Below, one piece after another: positions 32,749-42,764 of a stretch of DNA of 57,964 bases (within the stretch, counting starts at the first letter, position 1; each line of letters opens with the position of its first letter). The stretch comes from Ureaplasma sp. Lineage in GTDB: Bacteria; Bacillota_I; Bacilli_A; Mycoplasmatales; Mycoplasmoidaceae. Under the pieces are notes generated by a model. The model searched no databases, was not told where the DNA came from, and saw only the letters and a program-made list of their open reading frames with translations. The position numbers and the translations under genes were made by a program. The stretch is taken from NCBI GenBank assembly GCA_020024695.1, contig JAHHTK010000003.1, positions 1 through 57,964 of the forward strand, written 5' to 3'.

Positions 32749-33255
32749 CTATTTTGAATTTTTAAGATCTAAATATTTAGCAATTGCTAAATCTTCATTA
32801 ATTGGGTTGTTACCTAATTCTAAGATTCTAACAACTTGTTCAATTTCACCAAAGTCTTTAAGACCATCAGCAACATATCATTGTAAGAAGTTGAAGTCTT
32901 CATGATCTTTTTGAATAAGGCATAAATCTGCTAATTCATTAATTTCAACACGAATATTCTTTTCAATGGTGTAAACTAATTTTAAGATTGATAAAACGCT
33001 AGCAAAATCACTATCATTGGTTGCGAATAATTTAGGAGTTCCTGTAATAACAATACCAGCTTTATCAAAATAATCTAAGAAGATTTGACGGTGTGTGTGA
33101 ACTTTATCGTTTGCTAATTCTTGGACTCATTTAGCTAAAAATGTATAACCACGGTCATTAACAACAGTTGATAATTGATCGTATAAAATAGCTAATGAAA
33201 ATTGTTTGTGGTAGTGTTCTAATAATGCACTAACAACTTTTTTGTCTTGGTTCAT
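32749..33255 (-). CDS. Ferritin-like protein with degraded ferroxidase site
   Basis: 168 residues, ATG at 33255 with AAAGG upstream. Alignment by eye to bacterial FtnA: LLEHYHKQFSLAILYDQLS corresponds to the first helix, IFLDYFDKAG to the second, KNIRVEINELADLC and DHEDFNFLQWYV to the third and fourth. The family resemblance is strong, but expected ligands are changed: the helix-1 Glu is Gln, the E-x-x-H pair keeps only His, and the SEQ...EE segment after FLQWYV is ADGLKDF. It may store iron poorly or act as a scaffold. It has its own terminator. Confidence 0.78.
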
Positions 33256-33320
33256 AAGATTAACCTTTCTAATTTTAAAATACTCTATCTTTAAGATATT
33301 AATTATATTCAATTAATCAA

Positions 33321-34721
33321 TTATTTTGCATTTTTTGCAATGTTATAGAATGTTTTTACCATAACACCAGTACCACGGTGGCCTGCTTGACCATAGTGTG
33401 ATTTGTCTGCGGTTCCAGCAATATCAAAGTGGCTTAAAATTTTACCTTCTGCGAAGAATTTTAAGAATGATGCGGCACGGCTTGAACCACCACGTGAGTC
33501 ACTAACACTGTTTGCGATGTCAGCAAAGTTGCTGTCAAGTAAGTCTAAGAAGTCATGGTGGAATGGTAATCTTCAAATTAATTCACCTGAAGTTTTTGAT
33601 GCTTTAGTAATTTCATCTCAAGTGCTTTCGTCGGTAGTTCAAACACCTGTATAGGTATCACCTAATGCATAAATCATTGCCCCAGTTAATGTTGCTGTAT
33701 CAAAAATCTTAGTTGCGTCTAAGTCTTTTGCAGCATAGGTAATTGCGTCACCTAAAATTAAACGACCTTCAGCGTCAGTGTTGTCAATTTCAACTGATTT
33801 ACCATTGTATGCCATTCTGACATCGTCTGGACGTTGTGCTAAGTTACCGATTAAGTTTAATACTAATGGCATAACTGCAACTGCGTTAGTTTCAATTTCG
33901 TTTTTAGCTAATGCATAAACGGTTGAAGCCATAATTGCTGCCCCACTCATGTCGTATTTCATTCAACGCATGTGAGCTGCTGGTTTTAATGAGTAACCAC
34001 CTGTGTCAAAACAAACACCTTTACCTACGAATGCATAGTTGGTTTTTGATTTTGGAGCACCAGTATAAGTTACAACGACCATACGTGATTTATCCATTGG
34101 TTGGGTTGCACCTAAACCAACGCTTAATAACATGGTCATACCTTTTGCTTCTAATTGTTTTTCGTCTAAGACTTCGATTTTAACGTTTTTTAAGCCTTCG
34201 AATAATTTCTTAATTTCAACTTCGAAGTCACCTGGACGCATCATGTTGCTTGGCATGTCTTGTAAACGACGTGCTACTGTTTGAGCTTCAGCAACAACCA
34301 TCATTTCTTGAGCAAATTTTGCATCAGCACTATTTGCTAAAACTAAATTGTGGTCAAGAACTTTTGCTTCAAGGTCTGATTTCTTTAAGCTTCATGGAGT
34401 TACACTACCGTATGTGATAGCTGAAACTAAAGCAGTAATCATTGCTTCTTTGTTAACTTGGTCGTTAGCAACTAATGCTAAAAAACTGTCACCATCAATA
34501 GTGAAAGCGTGTTTAGTTTGGCTCTTGATGAATTTTGCAAGAGATCTAAATAATTCGTCTGGTTCGAATGCATTTTTTGAATCGATGACCATGAAATAAT
34601 CATTTAAGCTTGTGTTAAAAATGCTGTATGGTTTTACAACATCTTCAAAGCCAGCGGTTTTGTGATCAACACTGACAGCACTTAACTTATAATCTGAATT
34701 TACTTTTGCGTTAAGTAACAT
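33321..34721 (-). CDS. pepA: Leucyl aminopeptidase (M17)
   Basis: 466 residues. The metal and catalytic segments are present: VGKGVCFDTGGYSLKP (Lys, Asp), MKYDMSGAA (Asp) and NTDAEGRLILGDA (Asp, Glu, Arg). It releases N-terminal residues from peptides, supplying amino acids to an auxotroph. The start has AGGAG 6 bases upstream. A CIRCE-like repeat lies 37-63 bases upstream of the start, suggesting heat-shock control. Confidence 0.95.
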
Positions 34722-34757
34722 ATAAAACTCCTATATATCTTTAATAATAAACAATGG

Positions 34758-34784
34758 TTAGCAATCTCATCTAAAAATTGCTAA
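34758..34784. promoter_or_regulatory. CIRCE-like inverted repeat upstream of pepA
   Basis: TTAGCAATC, 9 bases, AATTGCTAA: 27 bp in total, arms pairing at 8 of 9 positions. It has the same geometry and the same TTAGCAAT core as the element before tig. It lies between divergent pepA (minus) and the plus gene at 34902, nearer pepA. Confidence 0.62.
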
Positions 34785-34863
34785 TGTTTAAATTATATTA
34801 TTTTATATTATTTTAGTACATTTTTTAGTCAGATTTTCAATTAATCCCGTGAGAATTCTAATA

Positions 34864-34892
34864 TTGGTAAAATAATATTAAAGTTATATAAT
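34864..34892 (+). promoter_or_regulatory. Promoter of the 34902 gene
   Basis: TTGGTA (34864-34869), 17 bases, TATAAT (34887-34892). Transcription should begin within a few bases of the ATG at 34902, so the mRNA is nearly leaderless. Confidence 0.65.
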
Positions 34893-34901
34893 TGGAATAT
34901 T

Positions 34902-35264
34902 ATGAATAAAAAATTATTTATTGAATTAAATGATGAAACATACCAAAAACTTTATGCTGAATACCTTAAAGTTTTAAAAAGTCCAATGTATGTTACATTA
35001 GAAACTAAACCAAGTTTTGAAGAATATCTTTCTTCAGTCCTTGTTTCTTATGTTCAAAAAATTGATGAAATGGCATCATTTATGAACAAAGAATCTTTAG
35101 AAAACATGAAAAAACAAATGGAAAACCTTTTCGGAGGAGCTGGGGCAAGTGGCCTTGATGACATGTTTTCAGCTATGTTTGGAACAAGTACTAAAAAACC
35201 AGACACTAAAAAAGAAAAAGAAGATGATAAAGATTTAGCTGATATGAGCAAACTCAAATCCTAA
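34902..35264 (+). CDS. Hypothetical cytoplasmic protein, 120 aa
   Basis: A helical N-terminal two-thirds, including SFEEYLSSVLVSYVQKIDEM and a Met/Phe-rich amphipathic stretch (MKKQMENLFGG, DDMFSAMFGTS). The last 30 residues are Lys/Asp/Glu only and likely disordered. There is no signal or membrane helix. It is the first gene of a two-gene plus unit. No family recognised. Confidence 0.7.
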   Translation: MNKKLFIELNDETYQKLYAEYLKVLKSPMYVTLETKPSFEEYLSSVLVSYVQKIDEMASFMNKESLENMKKQMENLFGGAGASGLDDMFSAMFGTSTKKPDTKKEKEDDKDLADMSKLKS

Positions 35265-35320
35265 TCATTATCAAATACCTATCAGAAGATAAGAAAGATT
35301 TATATTAGGAATTTATTAAA

Positions 35321-36118
35321 ATGAACATTAATAGTAAATACAAATTTCAATCTAAAAACGTAAAAATTAGTGGCCGTAAACGTGCTGGCTCAAAAACATT
35401 TGAAGCATTCTTCATGATTCCAGTTGTCCTTGCAGGAGCAATCGGAACTGTTGGTGTGATTGGTTCAAGTGTAGCTTCAGGTTTCGGTTATTGAAATCAA
35501 GAAAAATATACTAATTATTTATTAAGTTTAACTACTTCTAGTGGATCAAGTGAACGAATTGATCAATTTGCAACAAAACTTGGCAGTGATGCCCAACAAT
35601 TCTTAAAATCACGTGGAGTCACTGGTAACTTAACCTTAAGTAACTCTGACTTAGTCATGGAATTTATTAACAACAAATATTATGAAAGTTTCAAATTCTT
35701 AATGAGTGATACAAACATTGTTTTATTTGCAACTCAAGTAAATGAATTCTTAAAAACCAACAACGTTACAAATGTAACCACAATCGGTTCTTTATTACAA
35801 GATTTCGTTGTTACTAATAAAGCAACCATCGCAAACAATGTCAAAAGTGAAGCTTATGCAATTATTAGCACCTTATATGGTGAAAAAGTTGGCAACACTT
35901 ATTCAAAATTAGAAACATGAAAAATTGTTTTTGGTGTCACTACAGCAATTGCCTCATTAATGGTTCTTTCCATTATTGCTTACTGAATTGCTAGAATTGA
36001 CGACCGTGTTAAAACTAAAAAAGACGTGATGGCACTTCGTAAAATTAGCGACGCTGCTGATGATAAAGAAGTTAACTATGTTCTCGGTAAAATTAACAAC
36101 CGTTATTCAGTTAACTAA
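35321..36118 (+). CDS. Two-helix membrane protein with extracellular loop, 265 aa
   Basis: Basic N-terminus (SGRKRAGSK), membrane helix near residues 30-57, a loop of about 150 residues rich in Ser, Thr and Asn, a second helix near 207-228, then a charged tail of 38 residues. The topology is inside-out-inside with a long outside loop. TATTAGGAATTT lies upstream of the ATG. It follows the 120-aa gene by 56 bases and shares its terminator. Function unknown. Confidence 0.7.
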
Positions 36119-36136
36119 TTGAGATTGAATGCAATA

Positions 36137-36172
36137 AAAAAATCTTTTAGGTTTAATCCTAGAAGATTTTTT
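36137..36172. terminator. Bidirectional terminator between membrane-protein unit and rpsO
   Basis: A 15-base arm AAAAAATCTTTTAGG pairs with CCTAGAAGATTTTTT (one T-G pair), T runs on both strands. Confidence 0.85.
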
Positions 36173-36181
36173 TGTTGTGAA

Positions 36182-36457
36182 TTATCTATTTCCACCACGG
36201 ATACCTAATTCTTTTAATAAGTTACGGTATCTTTCAATGTCATTAGCTTCTAAGTATGCTAATAAACGTTTACGTTGACTAACTTTTGAATAAAGACCAC
36301 GTTTACTGATCTTATCTTTTTTGTTAGCGATCATGTGTTTAGATAATTTGTTAATTTCTTCAGTTAAGATAGCAACTTGAACTTCAGTTAAACCTGTGTT
36401 CTTTTCACTACCACCGAATTGTTTTACTAATTCAGCTTTACGAGCTTTTGAAATCAT
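36182..36457 (-). CDS. rpsO: 30S ribosomal protein S15
   Basis: 91 residues, standard. MISKARKAELVKQFGG, GLTEVQVAILTEEINKLSKH, SKRGLYSKVSQRKRLLAYL and YRNLLKELGIRG are diagnostic. AAAGGAAT lies upstream of the ATG. It binds 16S rRNA early in 30S assembly. Confidence 0.97.
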   Translation of the reverse strand: MISKARKAELVKQFGGSEKNTGLTEVQVAILTEEINKLSKHMIANKKDKISKRGLYSKVSQRKRLLAYLEANDIERYRNLLKELGIRGGNR

Positions 36458-36554
36458 ATGATTTATTCCTTTGTAAGATTATGCCTTAGCAACAATATTC
36501 CATTGAAACAACGACATAATTAAATTTATGGATTTATTATATATGACAATTATT

Positions 36555-37898
36555 CTAACGATGAGATTTCGCAGCATTTTCCATCTTATATTTTTTAATC
36601 CGATTAGCTTTGACCACTTTTTCTAAGTGTTCCCTTTTGGCTTTAGCTTTAATTTTAGCAATGCCTTCTTTTAACCGTTTCGCATGGCCTGGTTTAGTAT
36701 CATTGGCTGATTTAGCAATGAAAGAACGAATGGCTTTTTGGGTTTCATCATCTTGACGATTATCTTTACCTTTTAAACGATAGGTGGTTTTTTCTAAACG
36801 ATTGTTTTTGATCTTAGCATGGTCTAATTTAATACCCTTTTTGTATAAAATGTCAAGCATTTTATCATCACTATTGTTGGACTGTAAGATATAAACTTGG
36901 CCAGTATATTTACCACGACCTGCCCGACCAGCACGGTGCATATATCATTCATATTCATTAGGCAATTCATAGTTAATAACATGGCTTGCCCCATCAATAT
37001 CTAAGCCCCGACTAGCAAGGTCACTAGCTACCACATATTGAAAGTCACCATTCATGATGCGTTTATAAGCATTCTTTCGTTCACGTTCTTTTAAACCCCC
37101 GTGTAACTTGATTACTTTTCTTCCTTGTTGTTGTAAAAAGGTGAATAATTCATCTGCCCGTTCTTTAGTATTGACAAAGATTAAACATAAATAAGGTGAG
37201 ATTTGATTCATAATCACACTTAAACTATGCTTTTTATCTTTGTTATGAACTACGGTGTGAACTAAATTATCATGAGCAAAGTTGGCTTTGACTAAGTTAA
37301 TAATTTCAGTATTTGTAAAATATTTAGCTAATTGATTACTTAAAAGATCATGTAAGGTGGCACTGGTGGCCATTTTTTGTACATCATATTTGTTAATATA
37401 GTTTTCAAAAATAGTCCCAATTGTGCTTGAAAAACCTAAGTCCATTAACATATCAACTTCATCTAAAACAACGGTTTTTAAATTAGTTAAATCAGGTTTA
37501 ATTTCATTAAAAACTTCAATCATTTTAGTTGGGGTCCCAATGACAATTTGGGGGTTAATTTTCATTTGGTTAATTTGAGTTTGGGTTTCTACGCCCCCAG
37601 TTAATAAAACTACTTTTAATCAAGGAGCAGCTTTTTTAAATGAATCAAGGACCTTTGCAATTTGGCGAGCTAATTCTCTGGTTGGGGCTAAAATCATGGC
37701 TTGAATTTTATTAATTGGTTCCAAACGGTTTAAAAGGGGGACTAAAAAAGCAAAGGTTTTTCCAGTTCCAGTTGGAGCAATCCCAACCACATTTTTATTT
37801 TCTAATGCAATTGGAATCATCTTTTCTTGGATTGGGGTTCATTTTTTAACATGTTCTTTTTCAAGCACCGCTTTGATTCAAGGTTGAATTTTATCCAT
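36555..37898 (-). CDS. DEAD-box ATP-dependent RNA helicase
   Basis: 447 residues with AAGGAGA before the ATG. Motifs in order: Q-motif region WTPIQEKMIPIAL, I APTGTGKTFAF, Ia PTRELARQI, Ib TPTKM, II DEVD (usually DEAD), III SAT, IV IFVNTKERADELF, V ASDLASRGLDID, VI HRAGRAGR. The C-terminal 90 residues are very Lys/Arg-rich, probably for RNA binding. Related mollicute genes are annotated cshA/deaD-like and act in RNA decay or ribosome assembly. Confidence 0.94.
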
Positions 37899-38009
37899 AA
37901 CTATCTCCTTTGATGGTAGTTAAATTATAAAGTTTTCCATTTTATTAGTAATGAAACAGATGATCACTAAAGTGAAAATAGAAGCTCATTTTAGTCATAA
38001 ATATATAAA

Positions 38010-38033
38010 AACCAGACCGAACTGGGTCTGGTT
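38010..38033 (-). terminator. Terminator of the tRNA-Ile/tRNA-Ala pair
   Basis: AACCAGACC/GGTCTGGTT with a six-base loop. On the minus strand it is followed by TTTTTATATAT. Confidence 0.75.
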
Positions 38034-38043
38034 AAAAACAAAA

Positions 38044-38119
38044 TGGTGGAGCCTATGGGAGTCAAACCCACGACCTCATGAGTGCAAGTCAAGCGCTCTA
38101 TCAACTGAGCTAAGGCCCC
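38044..38119 (-). tRNA. tRNA-Ala (anticodon UGC)
   Basis: Acceptor GGGGCCT with AGGCTCC contains the G3-U70 pair that marks tRNA-Ala. Anticodon loop CTTGCAC. The anticodon stem (CTTGA/TCATG) has one U-U mismatch. CCA is encoded. Confidence 0.92.
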
Positions 38120-38120
38120 A

Positions 38121-38197
38121 TGGTGGAAGTAAGTGGGCTCGAACCACCGACCTCACCCTTATCAGGGGTGTGCTCTAACCAGCTGAGCTATACTTCC
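38121..38197 (-). tRNA. tRNA-Ile (anticodon GAU)
   Basis: Acceptor GGAAGTA/TACTTCC, anticodon stem CACCC/GGGTG with loop CTGATAA, CCA encoded. One base separates it from tRNA-Ala, the classic Ile-Ala pair, here without rRNA genes nearby. Confidence 0.94.
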
Positions 38198-38311
38198 ATT
38201 TGCTTTTTTAGTTTCATTAACTAATTGACTATTTAATAATAACCGATAATGCCTAAAAAAGCAAATAAATTTTTAAAAAATCTGGAAATTTTAAAATTTT
38301 ACAAATTTTTC

Positions 38312-38935
38312 TTAAATTGAGAATTTTTTATCCCCATTAATGACGGTAAATTTGTTATCTTCTTCTTCGTCATCAGCTAAAGCATGAGCAATACTAAATT
38401 GATCAGCACTCATCTTTAATTCATCAACTAAATAAGTTTGAACTAAAGCAGCATAACGAGCTCCATCTAAACCATATAAGTAGATGTTAATGACGGGTTT
38501 ATCATCATTGTTATAGCCTAAATCAAAACCATCAAAACCTGGGAAAAATCCAGTATCTAATGATAAGGTGGTTAAAGCAAATGATAATTTATCATAGGCT
38601 TCATTGTTATCAATTTTAGTTAAGATTTCTTCTTGTTGTTCATCACTACCATGTTCAAGTGAATCAACTAATTCCTTGGCTACTGGGAATTGTAAAACAA
38701 CAACACTTAAATCGCCTTCATTTGCTTCATCAAAGCCTTGATCACGGTATTGTTTTTCTTTCATTTCCACTCACATCCCTGAGGTTAAATTTGGGTTTTT
38801 GGTGAAATCAAATTCATTAGTAATCCCACGGGTTCCTAATTGTCCCACGTGTTCATAACCATAATGACCATCTTCGCTTAATCAAACATCAGCGTATTGA
38901 TAGGTATTATTTTCTTTTTTATATAAAACAAACAT
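38312..38935 (-). CDS. Hypothetical acidic protein, 207 aa
   Basis: ATG at 38935. The N-terminal third is strand-rich (MFVLYKKENNTYQYADVWLS, YGYEHVGQLGTRG) and faintly recalls WGR-type small domains. The rest is acidic and helical with Phe/Gly-rich loops (GFFPGFDGFDLGY) and a DDEEEDN run near the C-terminus. It is cytoplasmic, with no membrane helix. Two TGA-encoded W lie in the N-terminal part. Function unknown. Confidence 0.68.
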
Positions 38936-39094
38936 GCCAATCCTTCTTGTCAATATTTTTAGTCTTCATTCGTGACTATTTCATTAATTTAATTTAATTT
39001 TAGAATAAAAAAGACTAAAATAAGTATATTAATATATTTTAACGTATTATGTCTTAAAACGTCTTTGAATGGACTGTTTAGTAAGGAAAATCAA

Positions 39095-39373
39095 ATGAAC
39101 GATAATGCATTAAAAGCAGCTGAAGTCTTAGAAAACAACGTTGCTGAAATTAAAAGTGCAATTAATCTTGATAACGACAAAATGGTATTACAAACCATCA
39201 AAAGAATGGTTGCAACTACCAGAAGATTAAAAAAGAGCATCAAAGAAAACGCAAAATTGAAAAAAGCGTTAGCTAAAAACATTGATCAATCAGCATTAAA
39301 CAATGAAAACAATCCATCAGCTATGGATGATGCTCAACCAGCACATGACAACATTTCTGTTGAACACAATTAA
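39095..39373 (+). CDS. Small coiled-coil hypothetical protein, 92 aa
   Basis: ATG at 39095 with AAGGAAAATCAA upstream; an in-frame TTG 30 bases earlier is unlikely. The product is a single predicted coiled coil (residues about 5-68) with a basic stretch TTRRLKKSIKENAKLKKAL, then a disordered Asn/Asp/His tail. Possible nucleic-acid or ribosome association is inference from charge alone. Confidence 0.65.
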   Translation: MNDNALKAAEVLENNVAEIKSAINLDNDKMVLQTIKRMVATTRRLKKSIKENAKLKKALAKNIDQSALNNENNPSAMDDAQPAHDNISVEHN

Positions 39374-39380
39374 TAAATAA

Positions 39381-39416
39381 AATGCCAAAGGAAATTAATT
39401 CCTTTTGGCGTTTTTT
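39381..39416. terminator. Bidirectional terminator after the coiled-coil gene
   Basis: AATGCCAAAGGAA pairs with TTCCTTTTGGCGTT (one bulge), followed by TTTTTT; the A-rich left side suits the convergent methyltransferase gene. Confidence 0.8.
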
Positions 39417-39421
39417 ATTAT

Positions 39422-40222
39422 CTATAAATCAGGTTTTTGGGACACGATGGCAAGATAGTTCATTTCGTGACTATGTTTGCTAAAGAACTTACGCATTTTC
39501 ACAAAAGTATCTTTGTTTTCTTTTTTCATCCCGTTTCTGAAGATTTTGATTAAGTTAATCAACCCTTCGTCCTTTAACATTCCCTTGGGAGTCATTAAAG
39601 TCATTTTTCCATGATCAGTATCCCGAATCACAAACCCTTGGTCTTGAAATAAATTCAATCAACCGTCATAACTTAACGGTTCAGCGTGCATATTAATAGT
39701 AGCAATCATTTCAGGCACAAATTGATCATCATGAAGATACATAATATCGTGAGTTAATAAAAAACCACCTGGTTTTAACACTCTAAAATATTCTTGCAAG
39801 GCTTTTTGTTTAATCACATTTTGGTTCATAGTCAGAAATGCTTCATTAATTACAATATCAAAACTATTGTCTGGATACGGTAAACTAAACGCATTGCCTT
39901 GTTGAAGATGAATTTTGTGATTCAACTTCTTTTGATCAAGATACTTTTGAGCTTTCACTAAAGCCTTTTGATTAATATCTAAGGCTTCAATTTGGCAATC
40001 ATATTTAGTAGCAATTTCACAAGAAGTTAAGGCTTGGTTACAAGCCACTTCCAAAACTTTTTTGTGATTGAAATCGACACTTTCAATTAAGAAGGTGGTA
40101 GCTTTTTTACCACCTGGTCTTAAGCGTTTCTTTCCTAAATTGGCCAAGAAAAAGTGGCCTGGGATTTTATTAGTTTTCGGTTGGGTTCCAGTTTCGACTT
40201 TGGAGACATTAAGCTGAGACAT
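39422..40222 (-). CDS. Class I SAM-dependent methyltransferase
   Basis: 266 residues, AGAAAGG upstream. Rossmann motifs: VLEVACNQALTSCEIA (motif I, with ACNQ where most enzymes have GxGxG), EALDINQKALVKAQ (motif II acidic residue), LQQGNAFSLPYPDNSFDIVI (motif IV) and ALQEYFRVLKPGGFLLTHD (motif VI). This is UbiE/methyltransf_11-like, probably a small-molecule, lipid or protein methylase. The target is unknown. It does not look like a DNA methylase. Confidence 0.82.
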
Positions 40223-40419
40223 AGAAACCTTTCTTTCATTTAAATTAATACTGGTCTTTTATGACCAGCTAGTTTTAGTCAATAGTTCTATTGTATATAA
40301 AAACTATTTAAAAAGAAAGTGGGGGGGTTGAGTGTTGGCAGATAGACCTTCTGTTTTCAAACAAAATGATCAGGCTTATTATTGTTAAATAACATTTAAT
40401 AAAATTGAAAAATAGATTA

Positions 40420-41283
40420 TTAATTATTAAATATCAAACATTCTGAAATAGCATTTCGATTATCGGTTTTAGCTCCAACGTAATAGAAATGTTCAATTCT
40501 TTCTGTCTTAAACATTTTGGTCAATAAATGAATTTCGCTATTCACTCTTCATTTATTTTCTAATCAGTTAGAATAAATAAATTTGATATTGTTGTCAACG
40601 ATAATTTTAGTTAATTTTTCATTTTCAACTTTAGTTCATTGAGTGTAATAGTCACTATATCGGTCAATATATGGTGGATCAAAATAATAGAAAGCATCTT
40701 TAATTTGGAACGCTTTGGTATTTAAAAATTCAAAGACATCCATGCAATAGAATTCTCATTCACATGTTTGTAAGCATTTTTCAACTTCAATAACTTGGTT
40801 AACAATTTTAGTGATTAATGCTTTTGAGAACCGATTATCTTTCTTACAAAATGGTGTGTTAAGTTTGCCTTTTGAGTTGAATCTTAAAATACCATTAAAA
40901 CAACTACGATTTAAAAAAATGAAGTCAAGAGAGTTTGGATTAGCATTAAATTCATCTCTTTTTTGATATCAATATTCTGAACCTAATTTCAACAATTTTT
41001 CACCCTCTACAGTTAGATATTCTCTAATTATTTTAGAATTAATTACTCCCGTTTTTAAATCGTTATAGAAATTAATAATGTGGGGGTTAATATCGTTCGC
41101 AATGGATTTTTTAGGTTTCAAGTTAAGTAACACTTCACCTGATCCTAAAAATGGTTCAATATAAACTTTGTCATTAAAATCACTTGGTAATAATGCTTTA
41201 ATGTTAGGGATTAACTTTGTCTTTTTACCTTGAATTTTAATTGGACTTACAATAGTTTTTTCATTGTTAATCAATTGACTCAT
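40420..41283 (-). CDS. DNA adenine-N6 methyltransferase (D12/Dam class)
   Basis: 287 residues with AGGAGGATTAACAA before ATG. SAM motif YIEPFLGSGEVLLNL near residue 41, catalytic motif FDPPYIDRYSDYY near residue 205, and NDINPHIINFYNDL and LNRSCFNGILRFNSKGKLN in between: the alpha-class Dam/DpnII order. Recognition is often GATC in this class, but that is inferred. I see no restriction endonuclease on either side, so it is an orphan or its partner has decayed. A G7 run lies 93 bases beyond the stop. Confidence 0.9.
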
Positions 41284-41501
41284 TTGTTAATCCTCCTAGT
41301 ATCTAAAATTGCAAAATTAAGTTTACATATTCTTTTAATCTTAACGATAATTGTATTTTATCTAGTTTTAAGGTTCGAGTTTAATTAACCCAATTTTGGC
41401 TGTGATATTTTCAATCAAAATGATCACCCTTTGTGAACCTTTTGTTGTCAAAATTGATCCGCAAAACGACAGTGAATTAACATCCTAACTCAACTAATAC
41501 A

Positions 41502-41533
41502 AAAATGTGTTCATATTCTTATGAACACATTTT
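41502..41533. terminator. Second copy of the TGTGTTCAT hairpin
   Basis: AAAATGTGTTCATA/TATGAACACATTTT, 14-bp perfect stem, loop TTCT, near-duplicate of the hairpin at 41654. Confidence 0.7.
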
Positions 41534-41653
41534 AAATCTCTTTTATTTTAGTTCTGCTTATCGGTTTAAATTATATGAACATAATAACCTTCGTACTTTC
41601 CATAATAAGTTCGATTATCATTTATTTTCAATCTAGCACTCATAGACATAAAA

Positions 41654-41678
41654 AAATGTGTTCATAACGAACACATTT
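41654..41678 (-). terminator. Terminator of rplM-rpsI
   Basis: AAATGTGTTC/GAACACATTT, five-base loop, then TTTATG on the minus strand, 15 bases past the rpsI stop. Confidence 0.75.
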
Positions 41679-41693
41679 CATAATTGCAAATTC

Positions 41694-42119
41694 TTAACGT
41701 TTTGTAAATTGTGGAGCTCTACGTGCACCGTATAAACCGTATTTCTTACGTTCTTTAACACGTGCGTCACGTGTTAATAATCCATATTGACGTAAGATTT
41801 GTTTGTTGTCTTCACTTAATTCAACTAAAGCACGAGCAATAGCTAATTTAATTGCCCCTGCTTGGCCAGCATAACCACCACCGTTAACACGAACTTGAAC
41901 GTCCATGATGTCTTTAGTGTTAGTTACAACTAATGGTTGGACAACTTCTTGAATGACTAATTCACTTGGGAAATAGACATTGATGTCACGACCATAGTAT
42001 TTTTCTTTACCACGTCCTGCTACTTTAGTATTAATGGTAATTTTACCTGAACCTGGAGCTAATAAAACTCTAGCAACAGATTTTTTACGTCTTCCAAGAC
42101 CTTTATAGTTTACTGCCAT
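41694..42119 (-). CDS. rpsI: 30S ribosomal protein S9
   Basis: 141 residues. GLGRRKKSVARVLLAPG, VQVRVNGGGYAGQAGAI, ALVELSEDNKQILRQYGLLT and the invariant C-terminal GARRAPQFTKR reach the P-site tRNA. ATG at 42119 follows AGGAGAG and lies 16 bases after rplM. An earlier in-frame start overlapping rplM is less likely. Confidence 0.97.
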   Translation of the reverse strand: MAVNYKGLGRRKKSVARVLLAPGSGKITINTKVAGRGKEKYYGRDINVYFPSELVIQEVVQPLVVTNTKDIMDVQVRVNGGGYAGQAGAIKLAIARALVELSEDNKQILRQYGLLTRDARVKERKKYGLYGARRAPQFTKR

Positions 42120-42135
42120 ATTGCGATCTCTCCTA

Positions 42136-42585
42136 TTATTTTCTACCATTTAAAGTTAAAACTTGTGGGTTTTGTGCAGCGTGTGGGTGTTCTGAACCAG
42201 TATAGATGAATAATTTCTTAAGGATTTGACGACTTAAACGGTTTTTTGGTAACATACCTTTAACCACACGAGTAATTAATTCTTGGGAATAATTATCGAT
42301 CATTTCTTGACCACTACGGGTTCTTAATCCGCCCATGTAGCCACTGTGGTTGTATCAGTTTTCTTTTTCAGCTTTGTTTCCACTTAATTTAACGTTTTTT
42401 GAATTGATAACGATTACGTAGTCACCACAGTCAACGTTTGGGGTGAATGATGGTTTATTTTTACCACGTAATGTATCTGCTAATAAAACTCCTAAACGAC
42501 CTAAGATTAAGTCGCTAGCATCAATAACATATCATTGTCTTGATGCTGCAGCAGCTTCTTTCTTTAGCATTGTTGATTTTTGCAT
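42136..42585 (-). CDS. rplM: 50S ribosomal protein L13
   Basis: 149 residues. RQWYVIDASDLILGRLGVLL, NVDCGDYVIVINSKNVKLSG, KGMLPKNRLSRQILKKLFIY and EHPHAAQNPQVL are diagnostic. GGAGAAATTCTT lies before the ATG. It is co-transcribed with rpsI, the universal order. Confidence 0.97.
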
Positions 42586-42764
42586 AAGAATTTCTCCGAC
42601 GATTTTTTATTTTAATAAAAATGTGGATTTAATAGATGTAACTAAATTATTATATCAACGAATAAAAAAACCCATGAAAATTTAGGATTTTATTTAAGAT
42701 TTCTCACTTCTAAAATCACTTTTAACTTAATTAAAATAAAATAATAAATATTAAAGGAGAATTT

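Larger units (their letters stand above)
41284..41693. other. Gene-free stretch with two similar hairpins
   Basis: About 410 bases between rpsI and the adenine methylase with no supported gene. Short open frames at 41370-41535 on both strands have protein-like composition but no ribosome site; they could be remains of a lost gene. Two hairpins sharing AAATGTGTTC lie at 41502-41533 and 41654-41678. Confidence 0.5.

Noticed and set aside
33935..34599. Plus-strand frames across pepA
   Set aside because: Antisense shadows of a well-supported aminopeptidase.
38044..38119. tRNA-Ala as a pseudogene because of the U-U mismatch in its anticodon stem
   Set aside because: All other arms, the G3-U70 identity pair and encoded CCA are intact.
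41284..41693. Restriction endonuclease remnant next to the adenine methylase
   Set aside because: Only short open stretches on both strands, none with a ribosome site or a recognisable nuclease motif.
42443..42685. Plus-strand frame across rplM
   Set aside because: Antisense shadow of L13; low-complexity composition and no ribosome site.
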